Shown here: positions 33,368 to 41,662 of the stretch, piece after piece
Layout of the letters: every line of letters starts with the position of its first letter
How positions within the stretch are numbered: position 1 is the stretch's first letter
Source: Pseudomonadota bacterium
GTDB taxonomy: Bacteria; Pseudomonadota; Alphaproteobacteria; Rhizobiales; Beijerinckiaceae
Length of the DNA stretch: 64,000 bases
NCBI GenBank assembly: GCA_023386155.1
Contig: JAEWKH010000056.1
Location: forward strand, 1 to 64,000
Direction of reading: 5' to 3'
Notes under the pieces: generated by a model
The model's input: only the letters and a program-made list of their open reading frames with translations
Database searches by the model: none
What the model was told of the DNA's origin: nothing
Translations under genes and position numbers: made by a program

Positions 33368-33379
33368 CTAACATGTTAG
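33368..33379. promoter_or_regulatory. GntR-type operator palindrome
   Basis: CTAACATGTTAG is a perfect 12-bp palindrome, four bases before the ATG of the GntR gene and about 110 bp before dctP on the other strand. Size and place fit the operator of an FCD-type GntR regulator that represses itself and the TRAP/dehydratase operon. Confidence 0.55.
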
Positions 33380-33383
33380 GCAA

Positions 33384-34100
33384 ATGGACGCGATCGACAA
33401 GAGAAAAAGATACGATTTCCTCGCTCCCCTGGAGCGGGCGGCACGGGGGCACACGACCGACCAGGTGGAGCGATCCCTCCGGTCGGCCATCGTGGCGCTC
33501 GATTTTTCCCCTGGCGAGTTCATCGATAAGGGGGCCGTCTGCGCGGCTCTCGGGGTCTCCCGGTTCCCGGTCTCCGAGGCGCTCGCACGCCTCGCAGCGG
33601 AGGGGCTCGTCGAGATCCTGCCTCAGCGTGGCTCCCGGGCGGCACGGATCCGCCTTTCGGAAATCAAGGAATCGATGCTGATCCGGCAGGCTCTGGAAGG
33701 CTCAGTGGCCGAGACGGCCGCAAAGCACCTGTCCCCCAGGGTGATCGAAGCCCTCCGCAGCAACCTGGAGGCGCAACAGGAGGCTGTCTCGAGAGGAGAT
33801 CGCTCCGGCTTCCACGCCCTGGATCTCGAGTTCCATACGATTCTGGTTGAGGGTTTGGAGATGCCACGGGTGGCCGCCGTGATCGAAGCCTCACGCGCCA
33901 ATATCGACCGTGTGCGCCGCCTTCTCTCGTCCCCGCGCCGGCATGTCGTGACCCTCGCCGAGCATCGGGAGATCTTTCGTGCTCTCGAGGCGCATGATGC
34001 CCTGGCGGCCCGCCGAGCGATGGACGCTCATCTGGCGGCGGTCGTCGAGGAGTTGGGTCGTTTCTCGGTCGAGCACGCCGAAGTCTTCACGCAGGATTGA
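33384..34100 (+). CDS. GntR family regulator (FCD type)
   Basis: A 238-residue protein with an N-terminal winged helix (KGAVCAALGVSRFPVSEALARLAAEGLVE, recognition helix about residues 59-72) and an all-helical FCD ligand-binding domain with its metal-site His residues (for example LDLEFHTILVEG and HREIFRALEAHD). It is divergent from the TRAP transporter and dehydratase genes and is probably their regulator, sensing the sugar acid or its breakdown product. Confidence 0.9.
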   Translation: MDAIDKRKRYDFLAPLERAARGHTTDQVERSLRSAIVALDFSPGEFIDKGAVCAALGVSRFPVSEALARLAAEGLVEILPQRGSRAARIRLSEIKESMLIRQALEGSVAETAAKHLSPRVIEALRSNLEAQQEAVSRGDRSGFHALDLEFHTILVEGLEMPRVAAVIEASRANIDRVRRLLSSPRRHVVTLAEHREIFRALEAHDALAARRAMDAHLAAVVEELGRFSVEHAEVFTQD

Positions 34101-34261
34101 AGACGAAGAGAGGCGCTCGGCACGTCGGAACGCCATTCGCTTCCTCATGACGTACCGCCGAGGCGTTTCTCGCGCTGTGCCGGGCGCCACTTCACCCTCG
34201 CGGGCTTGAGGTATATACATGTCAACCGGCGAAGGGGCCCACTTGAGTCAGGAGGTTCTTC

Positions 34262-34924
34262 ATGACGCTCCAGATTGGTGATGTCGCGCCGGATTTCGAA
34301 GCCGAGACGACGGAAGGACGCATTCGCTTCCACGATTGGATCGGCGATTCATGGTGCGTGCTCTTCTCCCATCCCAAGACCTTTACCCCGGTCTGCACGA
34401 CCGAGCTGGGATACATGGCCCAGATCAAGCCCGAGTTCGACCGGCGCAATGTGAAGATCATCGGTCTCAGCGTCGATCCCGTGGGCGATCACGCGCGGTG
34501 GGCAGAGGACATCAGGGAGACACAGGGTGCCGCGCCCAATTTCCCGATGATCGGCGACTCCGATCTCGCGATCTCCAAGCTCTATGGGATGCTCCCGGCC
34601 AGCACGGGTGGCACCTCGGAAGGCAGGACCCCGGCCGACAATCAGACCGTTCGCAATGTGTTCGTCGTCGGGCCGGATAAGAAGATCAAGCTGGTCCTGG
34701 TTTATCCGATGACCACAGGTCGCAATTTCGACGAGGTGCTTCGCGTCATCGATTCCCTTCAGCTGACGGCGAAGCACCGGGTGGCGACGCCGGCGAACTG
34801 GAAGCAGGGAGAGGACGTCATCATTGCGGGCTCTGTGCCGGACGAGGAAGCCAAGAAAATCTACCCGCAGGGCTGGAAGGCTCCGAAACCCTATATCCGG
34901 ATCGTGCCGCAGCCCGGCGGCTGA
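34262..34924 (+). CDS. 1-Cys type peroxiredoxin (Prx6-like)
   Basis: A 220-residue thiol peroxidase. The peroxidatic cysteine is in FTPVCTTELG (Cys45), and the Arg and Trp of the active site and the long C-terminal domain (ANWKQGEDVIIAGSVPDEEA) match the Prx6 group. It reduces hydrogen peroxide, organic peroxides or peroxynitrite in the cytoplasm. GGAGG lies 7 bases before the ATG. It opens a group of stress-type genes. Confidence 0.93.
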   Translation: MTLQIGDVAPDFEAETTEGRIRFHDWIGDSWCVLFSHPKTFTPVCTTELGYMAQIKPEFDRRNVKIIGLSVDPVGDHARWAEDIRETQGAAPNFPMIGDSDLAISKLYGMLPASTGGTSEGRTPADNQTVRNVFVVGPDKKIKLVLVYPMTTGRNFDEVLRVIDSLQLTAKHRVATPANWKQGEDVIIAGSVPDEEAKKIYPQGWKAPKPYIRIVPQPGG

Positions 34925-35074
34925 CGATTCTCAAGCTCATTGGAGTATGCCGGTCTTCCTTGCCGCTTCATGGCAGGGCCGCAGGTCAACGCATTCTTCG
35001 GCAGCCGCACCTGTAGCGTTCGGTATGGGGTGTCCGACCCTGCAACGCGATGCTGCATGCGGACCACTTTTCTG

Positions 35075-35250
35075 CGGCCTTTTATCTGGGAGCAGACGGA
35101 GGGACTGTGCCTGGGAGGCTCGTCCGGCAGCTCGGGCCAGGGCACACTATCGTGACCGTCCTGTGCGATTGCGGCACGCGCTACCAGTCCAAGCTCTTCA
35201 ATCCGGACGTCCTGCGCTCGAAGAACCTGCCCGTGCCAGGATGCTGGAGC
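35075..35250 (+). pseudogene. Relic of the cysteine synthase (cysK) C-terminus
   Basis: Two frames carry pieces of the end of O-acetylserine sulfhydrylase. One reads EQTEGLCLGGSSG (35090-35128), and the other, shifted by one base, reads QLGPGHTIVTVLCDCGTRYQ and then SKLFNPDVLRSKNLPVPG (to about 35247). About ten codons between them (normally around INVAGA) are missing, the N-terminal three quarters is absent, and no stop follows the normal end. This is a decayed fragment, not a gene. The rest of 34925-35444 holds nothing else that I can support. Confidence 0.8.
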
Positions 35251-35444
35251 GCGGGACAGCACCCTGGACACGTGCCTCGTTTGAAAGGCAGCCGTCAGGG
35301 AGGCCCTGCCATATGTTCCAGGTCTTCGAACATCGCCTCCGGTGCTATAATGGCCTCGGTCCGGTAGAACCTTTTAAACAGGATGAGCCTTCAGGGCGGA
35401 CCGGCCATGTTCGGGTAACCATGGGGGTATGGGTGAGCGCCATC

Positions 35445-36170
35445 ATGCCGCCGAAGAGCGAACAAAGCCCTGTGCAGACCCTGCGCCCGTCCGTAACGGC
35501 GCCGGTCTTTCCCAGTACCTCGACCGAGTTCATCAACCTCATGGCGCATTACCACCGGGCCGAGATCGCCCGCATGGCCGGCTGGCGCGACCGGATCGAC
35601 CGGACCACCAACTGGGCCATTACCGTGGTCGCCGCCATGCTGTCGGTCTCGCTTTCCACGCCGACCGCTCATCATGGCGTGCTGGTCTTCGCCATGGTCC
35701 TGGTCCTGCTTCTCCTGGTGATCGAGGCGCGCCGGTACCGCTTCTTCGATGTCTACCGCAATCGCGTGCGTCGCATGGAACGCAACTACTTCGCCCAGAT
35801 CTTCGCCCCGGAGGAGGGGACGACGGACGATTGGATCCGGACGCTGGGAGAGGACCTCAGGCGTCCCCTGTTCCTGACGAGCACCAGCCAGGCCCTTTCG
35901 CGCCGTCTCCGCCGCAATTACTGCTGGATGTTCCTGATCCTCCTTTTCGCCTGGATCGTGAAGACGACCTTCATCCGGATGCAGGAGAACGCGGTCGATG
36001 CTCACCTTGTTACGTCATTTGGCGAATGGGTCAGGAACGCCGCCATCGGGCCCATTCCCGGATTGGCCGTCATCGTCGGGCTGACGATCTTCTATGGCTG
36101 GATTCTTTATGCCACCCTGCGCAAGCCCAAGGGGGAAGGGGAATTGGCCTTCGGAAACGTGCATGTCTGA
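35445..36170 (+). CDS. DUF2270 membrane protein
   Basis: A 241-residue protein of the DUF2270 family. The conserved TEFINLMAHYHRAEIARMAGWRDRIDRTTNWA (key Arg-Asp-Arg-Asp-Arg-Thr-Thr-Asn) leads into four predicted membrane helices: two in residues 66-100 and two in about 165-230. I prefer the ATG at 35445; an ATG at 35421 in the same frame is possible. Function unknown; it lies with universal stress and SPW-repeat genes, a common company for this family. Confidence 0.82.
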   Translation: MPPKSEQSPVQTLRPSVTAPVFPSTSTEFINLMAHYHRAEIARMAGWRDRIDRTTNWAITVVAAMLSVSLSTPTAHHGVLVFAMVLVLLLLVIEARRYRFFDVYRNRVRRMERNYFAQIFAPEEGTTDDWIRTLGEDLRRPLFLTSTSQALSRRLRRNYCWMFLILLFAWIVKTTFIRMQENAVDAHLVTSFGEWVRNAAIGPIPGLAVIVGLTIFYGWILYATLRKPKGEGELAFGNVHV

Positions 36171-36262
36171 GGGCGCAGCACGAAGATATGATGTGCCACA
36201 TACAGGCTTCGGGAGTATAGTAGTCTTCAGGCACGACTGGCAGGCAGGCCGAGGTGGTTGCC

Positions 36263-37096
36263 ATGAAAGCCATTCTGGTTCCGGTTGAACAGCATAGCTT
36301 GATCCGCTCGGTCCTCGACGCCGCCCTGTTGATGGCTGGCCGGTTCGGGAGCCATGTGGAGGGCCTGGCTCTCGGTCCCGATATTCCCGATGTGATTGCC
36401 TTCGATGTTCCGGTGGGCTGGACCATCCTGAGCGAAAAGGAGCAGCGCGAGCTCGTGGAGCGGTCGCGCCACATCTTCGAGGAGTTCATGCTCTCCTGTG
36501 CCGTGCCGAGAAGGGCGGAGGCCCCGGACGAGACCTCCTGCGGATGGCTCGGCCAGCACCTGTTCGGGGACAGCTATATCGGCAGCTTCGGCCGGGTGTT
36601 CGACCTGATCGTGCTCGGCCGTCCCGGATCGGGCGATGAGCCGCCGCGGCTGGCGACCCTCGAGGCTGCCTTGTTCGAGGGCGGTCGTCCCGTGCTGATG
36701 GTTCCGCCATCGACGCCAGGATCGATCGGCGAGACCGTGGTGATTGCCTGGAACGGAAGCACGGAAACGGCCCGGACCGTGGCGCTGGCGATGCCCATTC
36801 TGCAGAAGGCCGGGCGTGTCGTCGTCCTGACCCTGGAAGGCTGGGGTGTCGAGGGGCCGAGCGGTGCGGAACTGGCTCTCCGTCTCCAGCGGAACGGCAT
36901 TCAGGCCGAGACGGCAGCGCGCAGGCTGAACAACCGCTCTCCGGGCGAAGCCATTCTCGAAGACGCAGCTTCATTCCGCGCCGATCTGCTCGTCAAGGGC
37001 GCCTATACCCAAAGCCGCCTGCGACAGATGATTTTCGGCGGGGCTACGAGCCACATCATCACGCATGCCGACATACCGGTTCTGATGGCTCATTGA
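36263..37096 (+). CDS. Universal stress protein, tandem UspA type
   Basis: A 277-residue protein with two UspA-like halves. The second half holds the better motif VVIAWNGSTETARTVALAMP (about residues 157-176) and ends with the typical QMIFGGATSHIITHADIPVLMAH. The first half is degenerate. Such proteins help survival under stress, some by binding ATP; the G-2X-G-9X-G-type motif is incomplete here (FGGATSH). I chose the ATG at 36263; a GTG at 36254 would add three residues. Confidence 0.88.
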   Translation: MKAILVPVEQHSLIRSVLDAALLMAGRFGSHVEGLALGPDIPDVIAFDVPVGWTILSEKEQRELVERSRHIFEEFMLSCAVPRRAEAPDETSCGWLGQHLFGDSYIGSFGRVFDLIVLGRPGSGDEPPRLATLEAALFEGGRPVLMVPPSTPGSIGETVVIAWNGSTETARTVALAMPILQKAGRVVVLTLEGWGVEGPSGAELALRLQRNGIQAETAARRLNNRSPGEAILEDAASFRADLLVKGAYTQSRLRQMIFGGATSHIITHADIPVLMAH

Positions 37097-37162
37097 GGAT
37101 GGGTGCCTGTCGGGCATTCCCTTTTCCGTGAGAATGCCCAGCGACAGAGGAGGGCGTGAAGC

Positions 37163-37540
37163 ATGGTCAGCAATCGTACGGACATGACGATCAACATCAC
37201 CAATGCGGTGCTCGGCGCGACCCTGTTCCTCTCCCCATGGCTGCTCGGTTACGGTCAGGTGACTTCGGCCGCTCTGAACGCGAGACTCAGCGGAGGGATT
37301 GTCGTTCTGTTGGCTCTTCTGGCGGTGATCCGAACCCATGACTGGGAGGAGTGGCTCAATGTGATCGCAGGCCTTTGGATCGCGGGCGCACCCTGGCTCT
37401 TCTGGTTCGAGAATGTGCTCGCCGCGCGTTGGGTCCATGTGGTCATCGGTTTCTGCATTGTGGCTATTGCAGCTTTCGAGCTGTACCGGCTCTATACAGA
37501 GCAGGAGGGCATGGTCTCTCGCGGTGGGCGGTCAAGATAG
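37163..37540 (+). CDS. SPW-repeat membrane protein
   Basis: A 125-residue protein with four predicted helices in two similar halves, each with the repeat motif: ITNAVLGATLFLSPWLLGYG (residues 10-29) and LNVIAGLWIAGAPWLFWFEN (65-84). GAGGAGGG precedes the ATG. SPW proteins are small membrane proteins of unknown function, often beside stress genes as here. Confidence 0.87.
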   Translation: MVSNRTDMTINITNAVLGATLFLSPWLLGYGQVTSAALNARLSGGIVVLLALLAVIRTHDWEEWLNVIAGLWIAGAPWLFWFENVLAARWVHVVIGFCIVAIAAFELYRLYTEQEGMVSRGGRSR

Positions 37541-37661
37541 GCGCTGTGTTCTTCGGCCTGGGTCTTGTTCTGCTGCCAAGCGTTCCTATCCAGTTCGTGA
37601 AGCATCGACTCGTTCTAACGTTGCTTGGGGTTGCGCCGGTCTGTAGCAGGTGGAGGAATCC

Positions 37662-37952
37662 ATGCATGTCGTCATTCGCAAATTCAGCAACATGCGCTCA
37701 GTGTCCGAAGCGGCACGGCGGGCCGAGAGCGGGATCGGCCAGATTCTGCGGAAATCTCCGGGATTCCAGGGGTACTACGTCTTCGATTGCGGCAACGGTG
37801 TCGGCGGCTCTATCACTCTGTTCGACAGTCGGGAGGCTGCGCTTGCGGCAAATGAGAAGGCTCTGACGTGGATTCGCGCCAGTTTGGCCGATCTGGTTCA
37901 GGGCGAACCGGAAGTCACGGCGGGTGAGATCTTGGCAACCGTGAAGCCCTGA
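37662..37952 (+). CDS. Small ABM-like (ferredoxin-fold) protein
   Basis: A 96-residue protein (start MHVVIRKFSNMRSVSEAARR) with the alternating pattern of a dimeric alpha/beta-barrel, close to antibiotic-biosynthesis-monooxygenase-like proteins: PGFQGYYVFDCGNGVGGSITLFDSREAALAANEKA. GGAGGA lies 4 bases before the ATG. No catalytic residue can be named. Possibly a stress or redox protein of the nearby group. The 121 bp upstream hold no gene. Confidence 0.72.
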   Translation: MHVVIRKFSNMRSVSEAARRAESGIGQILRKSPGFQGYYVFDCGNGVGGSITLFDSREAALAANEKALTWIRASLADLVQGEPEVTAGEILATVKP

Positions 37953-38042
37953 CCAAGTGGGCAGATACATGCCCGTTTACGGAGCTTGTCGATAACCAGC
38001 ATCTGCCTCTTTCGATATGGCTCAGCCTATGGCCGAATGGTG

Positions 38043-38076
38043 TTTCGTTCCTAGTTCTCTCAGGAGGAGAACGAAA
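38043..38076 (+). promoter_or_regulatory. Alternative hairpins around the bkdAA ribosome binding site
   Basis: TTTCGTTC (38043-38050) pairs perfectly with GAACGAAA (38069-38076). Inside, GTTCTC (38054-38059) pairs with GAGAAC (38067-38072), which overlaps the second arm, so the two helices exclude each other. The Shine-Dalgarno AGGAGG (38062-38067) lies in the loop of the outer helix and is partly covered by the inner one. This could tune translation; unproven. Confidence 0.35.
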
Positions 38077-38080
38077 GACC

Positions 38081-39313
38081 ATGACCGATTACGGACCGCT
38101 GACCCTTCACGTACCCGAACCGGCTGTTCGACCGGGGGGGGCTCCAGACTTCTCGAATGTGAAAATTCCCAAGGCCGGAGCCATCCCACGGCCGGACGTC
38201 GATGTGGATCCGGAAACTATCCGCGATCTCGCCTTTTCCATCATCCGCGTACTCAACCGCGCAGGAGAGGCGGTCGGTCCCTGGGCCGGGCTCCTGAGTG
38301 ATGAGGATCTTATCGAGGGAATGCGTCACATGATGACGCTGCGCACCTTCGACGCACGGATGCTGATCGCGCAGCGACAGGGAAAGACCTCCTTCTACAT
38401 GCAGCACCTGGGCGAGGAAGCCATCAGCTGTGCCTTTCGAAAGGCGCTCAAGCCGGGGGATATGAACTTTCCGACCTACCGGCAGGCAGGCCTCCTGATC
38501 GCCAGCGGCTACTCGATGGTCGACATGATGTGCCAGGTCTATTCGAACTCCCGCGATCCGTTGAAGGGGCGCCAGCTGCCCGTCATGTATTCCTCCAAGG
38601 AGCACGGGTTCTTCACGATCTCAGGCAATCTCGCCACGCAATACGTTCAGGCGGTCGGCTGGGCGATGGCCTCGGCGATCCGTAACGATACCAAGATCGC
38701 GGCCGCCTGGATCGGAGACGGCTCGACGGCTGAATCGGATTTTCACGCAGCGCTGGTCTTCGCCTCCACCTACAAGGCGCCGGTCATCCTCAACATCGTC
38801 AACAACCAATGGGCGATCTCCACGTTCCAGGGGATCGCGCGAGGCGGAGCGGGAACGTTCGCCGCACGTGGATTGGGCTTCGGAATTCCCTCGCTGCGGG
38901 TTGACGGAAACGACTATCTCGCTGTCTACGCGGTGGCGAAATGGGCGGCAGAACGGGCACGGCGCAATCTCGGCCCGACGCTCGTCGAATACGTCACCTA
39001 TCGGGTCGGCGCCCATTCGACCTCCGACGATCCATCGGCGTATCGTCCGAAGACGGAATCCGACGCATGGCCTCTCGGCGACCCGATCATTCGACTGAAG
39101 AACCACCTGATCCTGCGAGGAGCCTGGTCGGAGGAGCGCCACAAGCAGGCGGAGGCGGAAATCCTCGATACGGTAATCGCGGCGCAGAAGGAGGCCGAGA
39201 GCTATGGCACCCTTCACGCCGGCGCCAAGCCATCCGCGCGTGAGATGTTCGACGGCGTCTATGCCGAGATGCCGCCGCATCTGCGCCGTCAGCGCCAGCA
39301 GGCGGGAGTCTGA
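38081..39313 (+). CDS. bkdAA: Branched-chain 2-oxoacid dehydrogenase E1 alpha subunit
   Basis: A 410-residue TPP-dependent subunit. It has the TPP motif GDGSTAESDFHAALVFASTYKAPVILNIVNNQWAIS (key Gly-Asp-Gly and Asn-Asn, about residues 211-246) and the phosphorylation-loop-like YRVGAHSTSDDPSAYR. With the beta subunit it decarboxylates the 2-oxoacids from valine, leucine and isoleucine. First gene of bkdAA-bkdAB-bkdB-lpdV. Confidence 0.94.
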   Translation: MTDYGPLTLHVPEPAVRPGGAPDFSNVKIPKAGAIPRPDVDVDPETIRDLAFSIIRVLNRAGEAVGPWAGLLSDEDLIEGMRHMMTLRTFDARMLIAQRQGKTSFYMQHLGEEAISCAFRKALKPGDMNFPTYRQAGLLIASGYSMVDMMCQVYSNSRDPLKGRQLPVMYSSKEHGFFTISGNLATQYVQAVGWAMASAIRNDTKIAAAWIGDGSTAESDFHAALVFASTYKAPVILNIVNNQWAISTFQGIARGGAGTFAARGLGFGIPSLRVDGNDYLAVYAVAKWAAERARRNLGPTLVEYVTYRVGAHSTSDDPSAYRPKTESDAWPLGDPIIRLKNHLILRGAWSEERHKQAEAEILDTVIAAQKEAESYGTLHAGAKPSAREMFDGVYAEMPPHLRRQRQQAGV

Positions 39314-39316
39314 GCT

Positions 39317-40330
39317 ATGACGCGCATGACGATGATCGAGGCCATCCGCGACGCCATGGATGTGATGATGGGGCGCGACGAGCGCGTCGTGGTCTTTGGT
39401 GAGGACGTAGGCTATTTCGGTGGCGTCTTCCGCTGCACGGCAGGCCTTCAGCAGAAATATGGAAAGACGCGCTGCTTCGATGCGCCGATCAGCGAATCCG
39501 GCATTGTCGGAACGGCGATTGGGATGGCGAGCTACGGATTGCGCCCCTGCATCGAAATTCAGTTCGCCGATTACATGTATCCGGCTTACGACCAGATCGT
39601 GTCCGAGGCGGCCCGGCTGCGCTACCGCTCGAATGGCGAATTCACCTGTCCGATGGTGATCCGCATGCCGACCGGCGGCGGCATTTTCGGCGGGCAGACC
39701 CATAGCCAGAGCCCCGAAGCGCTGTTCACCCATGTCTCGGGGCTGAAGACGGTCGTGCCGTCCAATCCGCATGATGCCAAGGGGCTCCTGATCGCGGCGA
39801 TCGAGGATCCCGATCCCGTGATCTTCCTGGAGCCGAAGCGGCTCTACAACGGCCCCTTCGATGGGCATCACGACCGTCCGGTGACGCCCTGGTCGAAGCA
39901 CGAATTGAGTGAAGTGCCAACCGGTCATTTCAACCTCCCTCTCGGCAGGGCCTCGATCGTGCGGGAAGGCGCTGCCGTCACCGTGCTGGCCTATGGCACG
40001 ATGGTCTATGTCGCGCAGGCCGCCGCAGCCGAGACCGGCATCGATGCGGAAATCATCGATCTGCGCACGCTGCTCCCGCTCGACATGGACACGATTGCGG
40101 CATCCGTCCGGAAGACCGGCCGTTGCGTGGTCGTGCATGAGGCCACTCTCACATCAGGCTTCGGGGCGGAGCTGGCGGCCCTCGTTCAGGAAGCCTGCTT
40201 CTTCCAGCTGGAGGCACCCGTGGTTCGCGTGACCGGATGGGACACGCCCTATCCGCATGCTCAGGAATGGGATTACTTCCCGGGGCCGGCCCGTGTCGGC
40301 CGGGCCCTGGTCGAGACGATGGAGGCCTGA
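39317..40330 (+). CDS. bkdAB: Branched-chain 2-oxoacid dehydrogenase E1 beta subunit
   Basis: A 337-residue transketolase-like subunit (MTMIEAIRDAMDVMMGRDERVVVFGEDVG), with the Pyr domain and the C-terminal transketolase domain (AYGTMVYVAQAAAAETGIDAEIIDLRTLLPLD). Three bases separate it from the alpha gene, and it ends one base before the E2 gene. Together the subunits form the E1 heterotetramer. Confidence 0.94.
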   Translation: MTRMTMIEAIRDAMDVMMGRDERVVVFGEDVGYFGGVFRCTAGLQQKYGKTRCFDAPISESGIVGTAIGMASYGLRPCIEIQFADYMYPAYDQIVSEAARLRYRSNGEFTCPMVIRMPTGGGIFGGQTHSQSPEALFTHVSGLKTVVPSNPHDAKGLLIAAIEDPDPVIFLEPKRLYNGPFDGHHDRPVTPWSKHELSEVPTGHFNLPLGRASIVREGAAVTVLAYGTMVYVAQAAAAETGIDAEIIDLRTLLPLDMDTIAASVRKTGRCVVVHEATLTSGFGAELAALVQEACFFQLEAPVVRVTGWDTPYPHAQEWDYFPGPARVGRALVETMEA

Positions 40331-40331
40331 C

Positions 40332-41657
40332 ATGGGCGAGCACCTGATCAAAATGCCCGATGTCGGCGAAGGCATTGCCGAGGCCGAGCTCGTCGAATGG
40401 CACGTCAAGGTCGGCGATCTCGTCCGCGAGGATGCGGTGCTGGCTGCGGTGATGACCGATAAGGCAACCGTGGAAATCCCGTCCCCCGTCGATGGCGAGG
40501 TCCTATGGCTCGGGGCGGAGATCGGCGATGTGGTGGCCATCGGCTCGCCCCTGATCCGCCTCAAGGTGGAAGGAGGGGACAGCGCCACGTCCGACGGCAG
40601 TCCTGAACAGAAGGCCGATGAACCGCCCGCCCAAGCCGAGGCGATCGAGGCTCAGGCGGACGGTGCCGTCAAGGTTCCCGATGCCATCGTCGAACGGCAA
40701 GCCAGGAGCACGCCGCCCCAGCCGGCGGAGAGGCCGCAGCCCCCTGCCGCAAGGATGCACCATGCGCCCGTCGCGCGTGCCGAGGGCGAGAAGCCGGTTG
40801 CGTCCCCGGCTGTTCGCTTGAGGGCGCGCGAGGCTGGGGTCGATCTGCGGCAGGTTCCCGGCTCCGGTCCCGCGGGCCGGATCACCCATGAGGACCTGGA
40901 CGCCTTCTTCACGCATGGTCGGCACATCGGCAAGGCATCGAGGCTATCCCAGAACACATCGGTCGAGCACATCAAGGTCGTCGGCCTGCGCCGCAGGATT
41001 GCGGAGAAGATGGCGCTTTCCAAGTCGCGCATCCCGCACATCACCTATGTCGAAGAGGTCGATATGACGGCGCTCGAGGATCTGCGGGCGTCGCTCAATG
41101 CGAACAAGCGGGCCGACCGGCCGAAACTGACGCTACTCCCGTTCCTCATGCGCGCGATGGTGAAGGCCATCGCCGAGCACCCTCACCTGAATTCCACCTA
41201 CGACGATGACGCCGGAATCGTACACCAGCATGGCGGCGTTCATATCGGAATCGCGACGCAGACCAGTTCAGGGCTCATGGTCCCGGTGGTGAAACATGCG
41301 GAATCCCGCGACCTTTGGGATTGCGCGGCCGAGCTGAACCGGCTCGCCGAGGCGGCGAAGTCAGGTCTCGCAAGCCGGGAGGAGCTGAGCGGATCGACGA
41401 TCACGATCACCTCTCTCGGCGCCATGGGAGGCATCGTCACCACGCCGGTCATCAACTATCCCGAGGTCGCCATCGTCGGCGTCAACAAGATGGTTGTGCG
41501 TCCGGTCTGGGACGGATCGACCTTCATTCCCCGCAAAATGATGAATCTCTCCTCCAGCTTCGATCACCGGATCATCGACGGCTGGGACGCGGCGGTTTTC
41601 GTGCAGCGCATCAAGACGCTTCTGGAGACCCCCGCCATGATCTTCGTGGAGGCTTGA
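40332..41657 (+). CDS. bkdB: Branched-chain 2-oxoacid dehydrogenase E2 (dihydrolipoyl acyltransferase)
   Basis: A 441-residue acyltransferase. The lipoyl domain has its lysine in MTDKATVEIPSP (about residue 43), followed by an Ala/Pro-rich linker, a peripheral subunit-binding domain (ASPAVRLRAREAGVDLRQVPGSGPAGRITHEDLDAF) and the catalytic domain ending with SFDHRIIDGWDAAVF (His-Asp pair). I chose the ATG at 40332 (MGEHLIKMPDVGEG). Confidence 0.94.
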   Translation: MGEHLIKMPDVGEGIAEAELVEWHVKVGDLVREDAVLAAVMTDKATVEIPSPVDGEVLWLGAEIGDVVAIGSPLIRLKVEGGDSATSDGSPEQKADEPPAQAEAIEAQADGAVKVPDAIVERQARSTPPQPAERPQPPAARMHHAPVARAEGEKPVASPAVRLRAREAGVDLRQVPGSGPAGRITHEDLDAFFTHGRHIGKASRLSQNTSVEHIKVVGLRRRIAEKMALSKSRIPHITYVEEVDMTALEDLRASLNANKRADRPKLTLLPFLMRAMVKAIAEHPHLNSTYDDDAGIVHQHGGVHIGIATQTSSGLMVPVVKHAESRDLWDCAAELNRLAEAAKSGLASREELSGSTITITSLGAMGGIVTTPVINYPEVAIVGVNKMVVRPVWDGSTFIPRKMMNLSSSFDHRIIDGWDAAVFVQRIKTLLETPAMIFVEA

Positions 41658-41662
41658 AGCCG

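Noticed and set aside
34206..34225. TTGA...TCAA element around GTATATAC before the peroxiredoxin gene as a regulator site
   Set aside because: Only the outer four bases and a short central palindrome match; too weak to separate from chance.
37541..37661. Possible remnant of a membrane protein between the SPW gene and the small ABM-like gene
   Set aside because: A hydrophobic stretch is readable but has no start, ribosome binding site or recognisable match.
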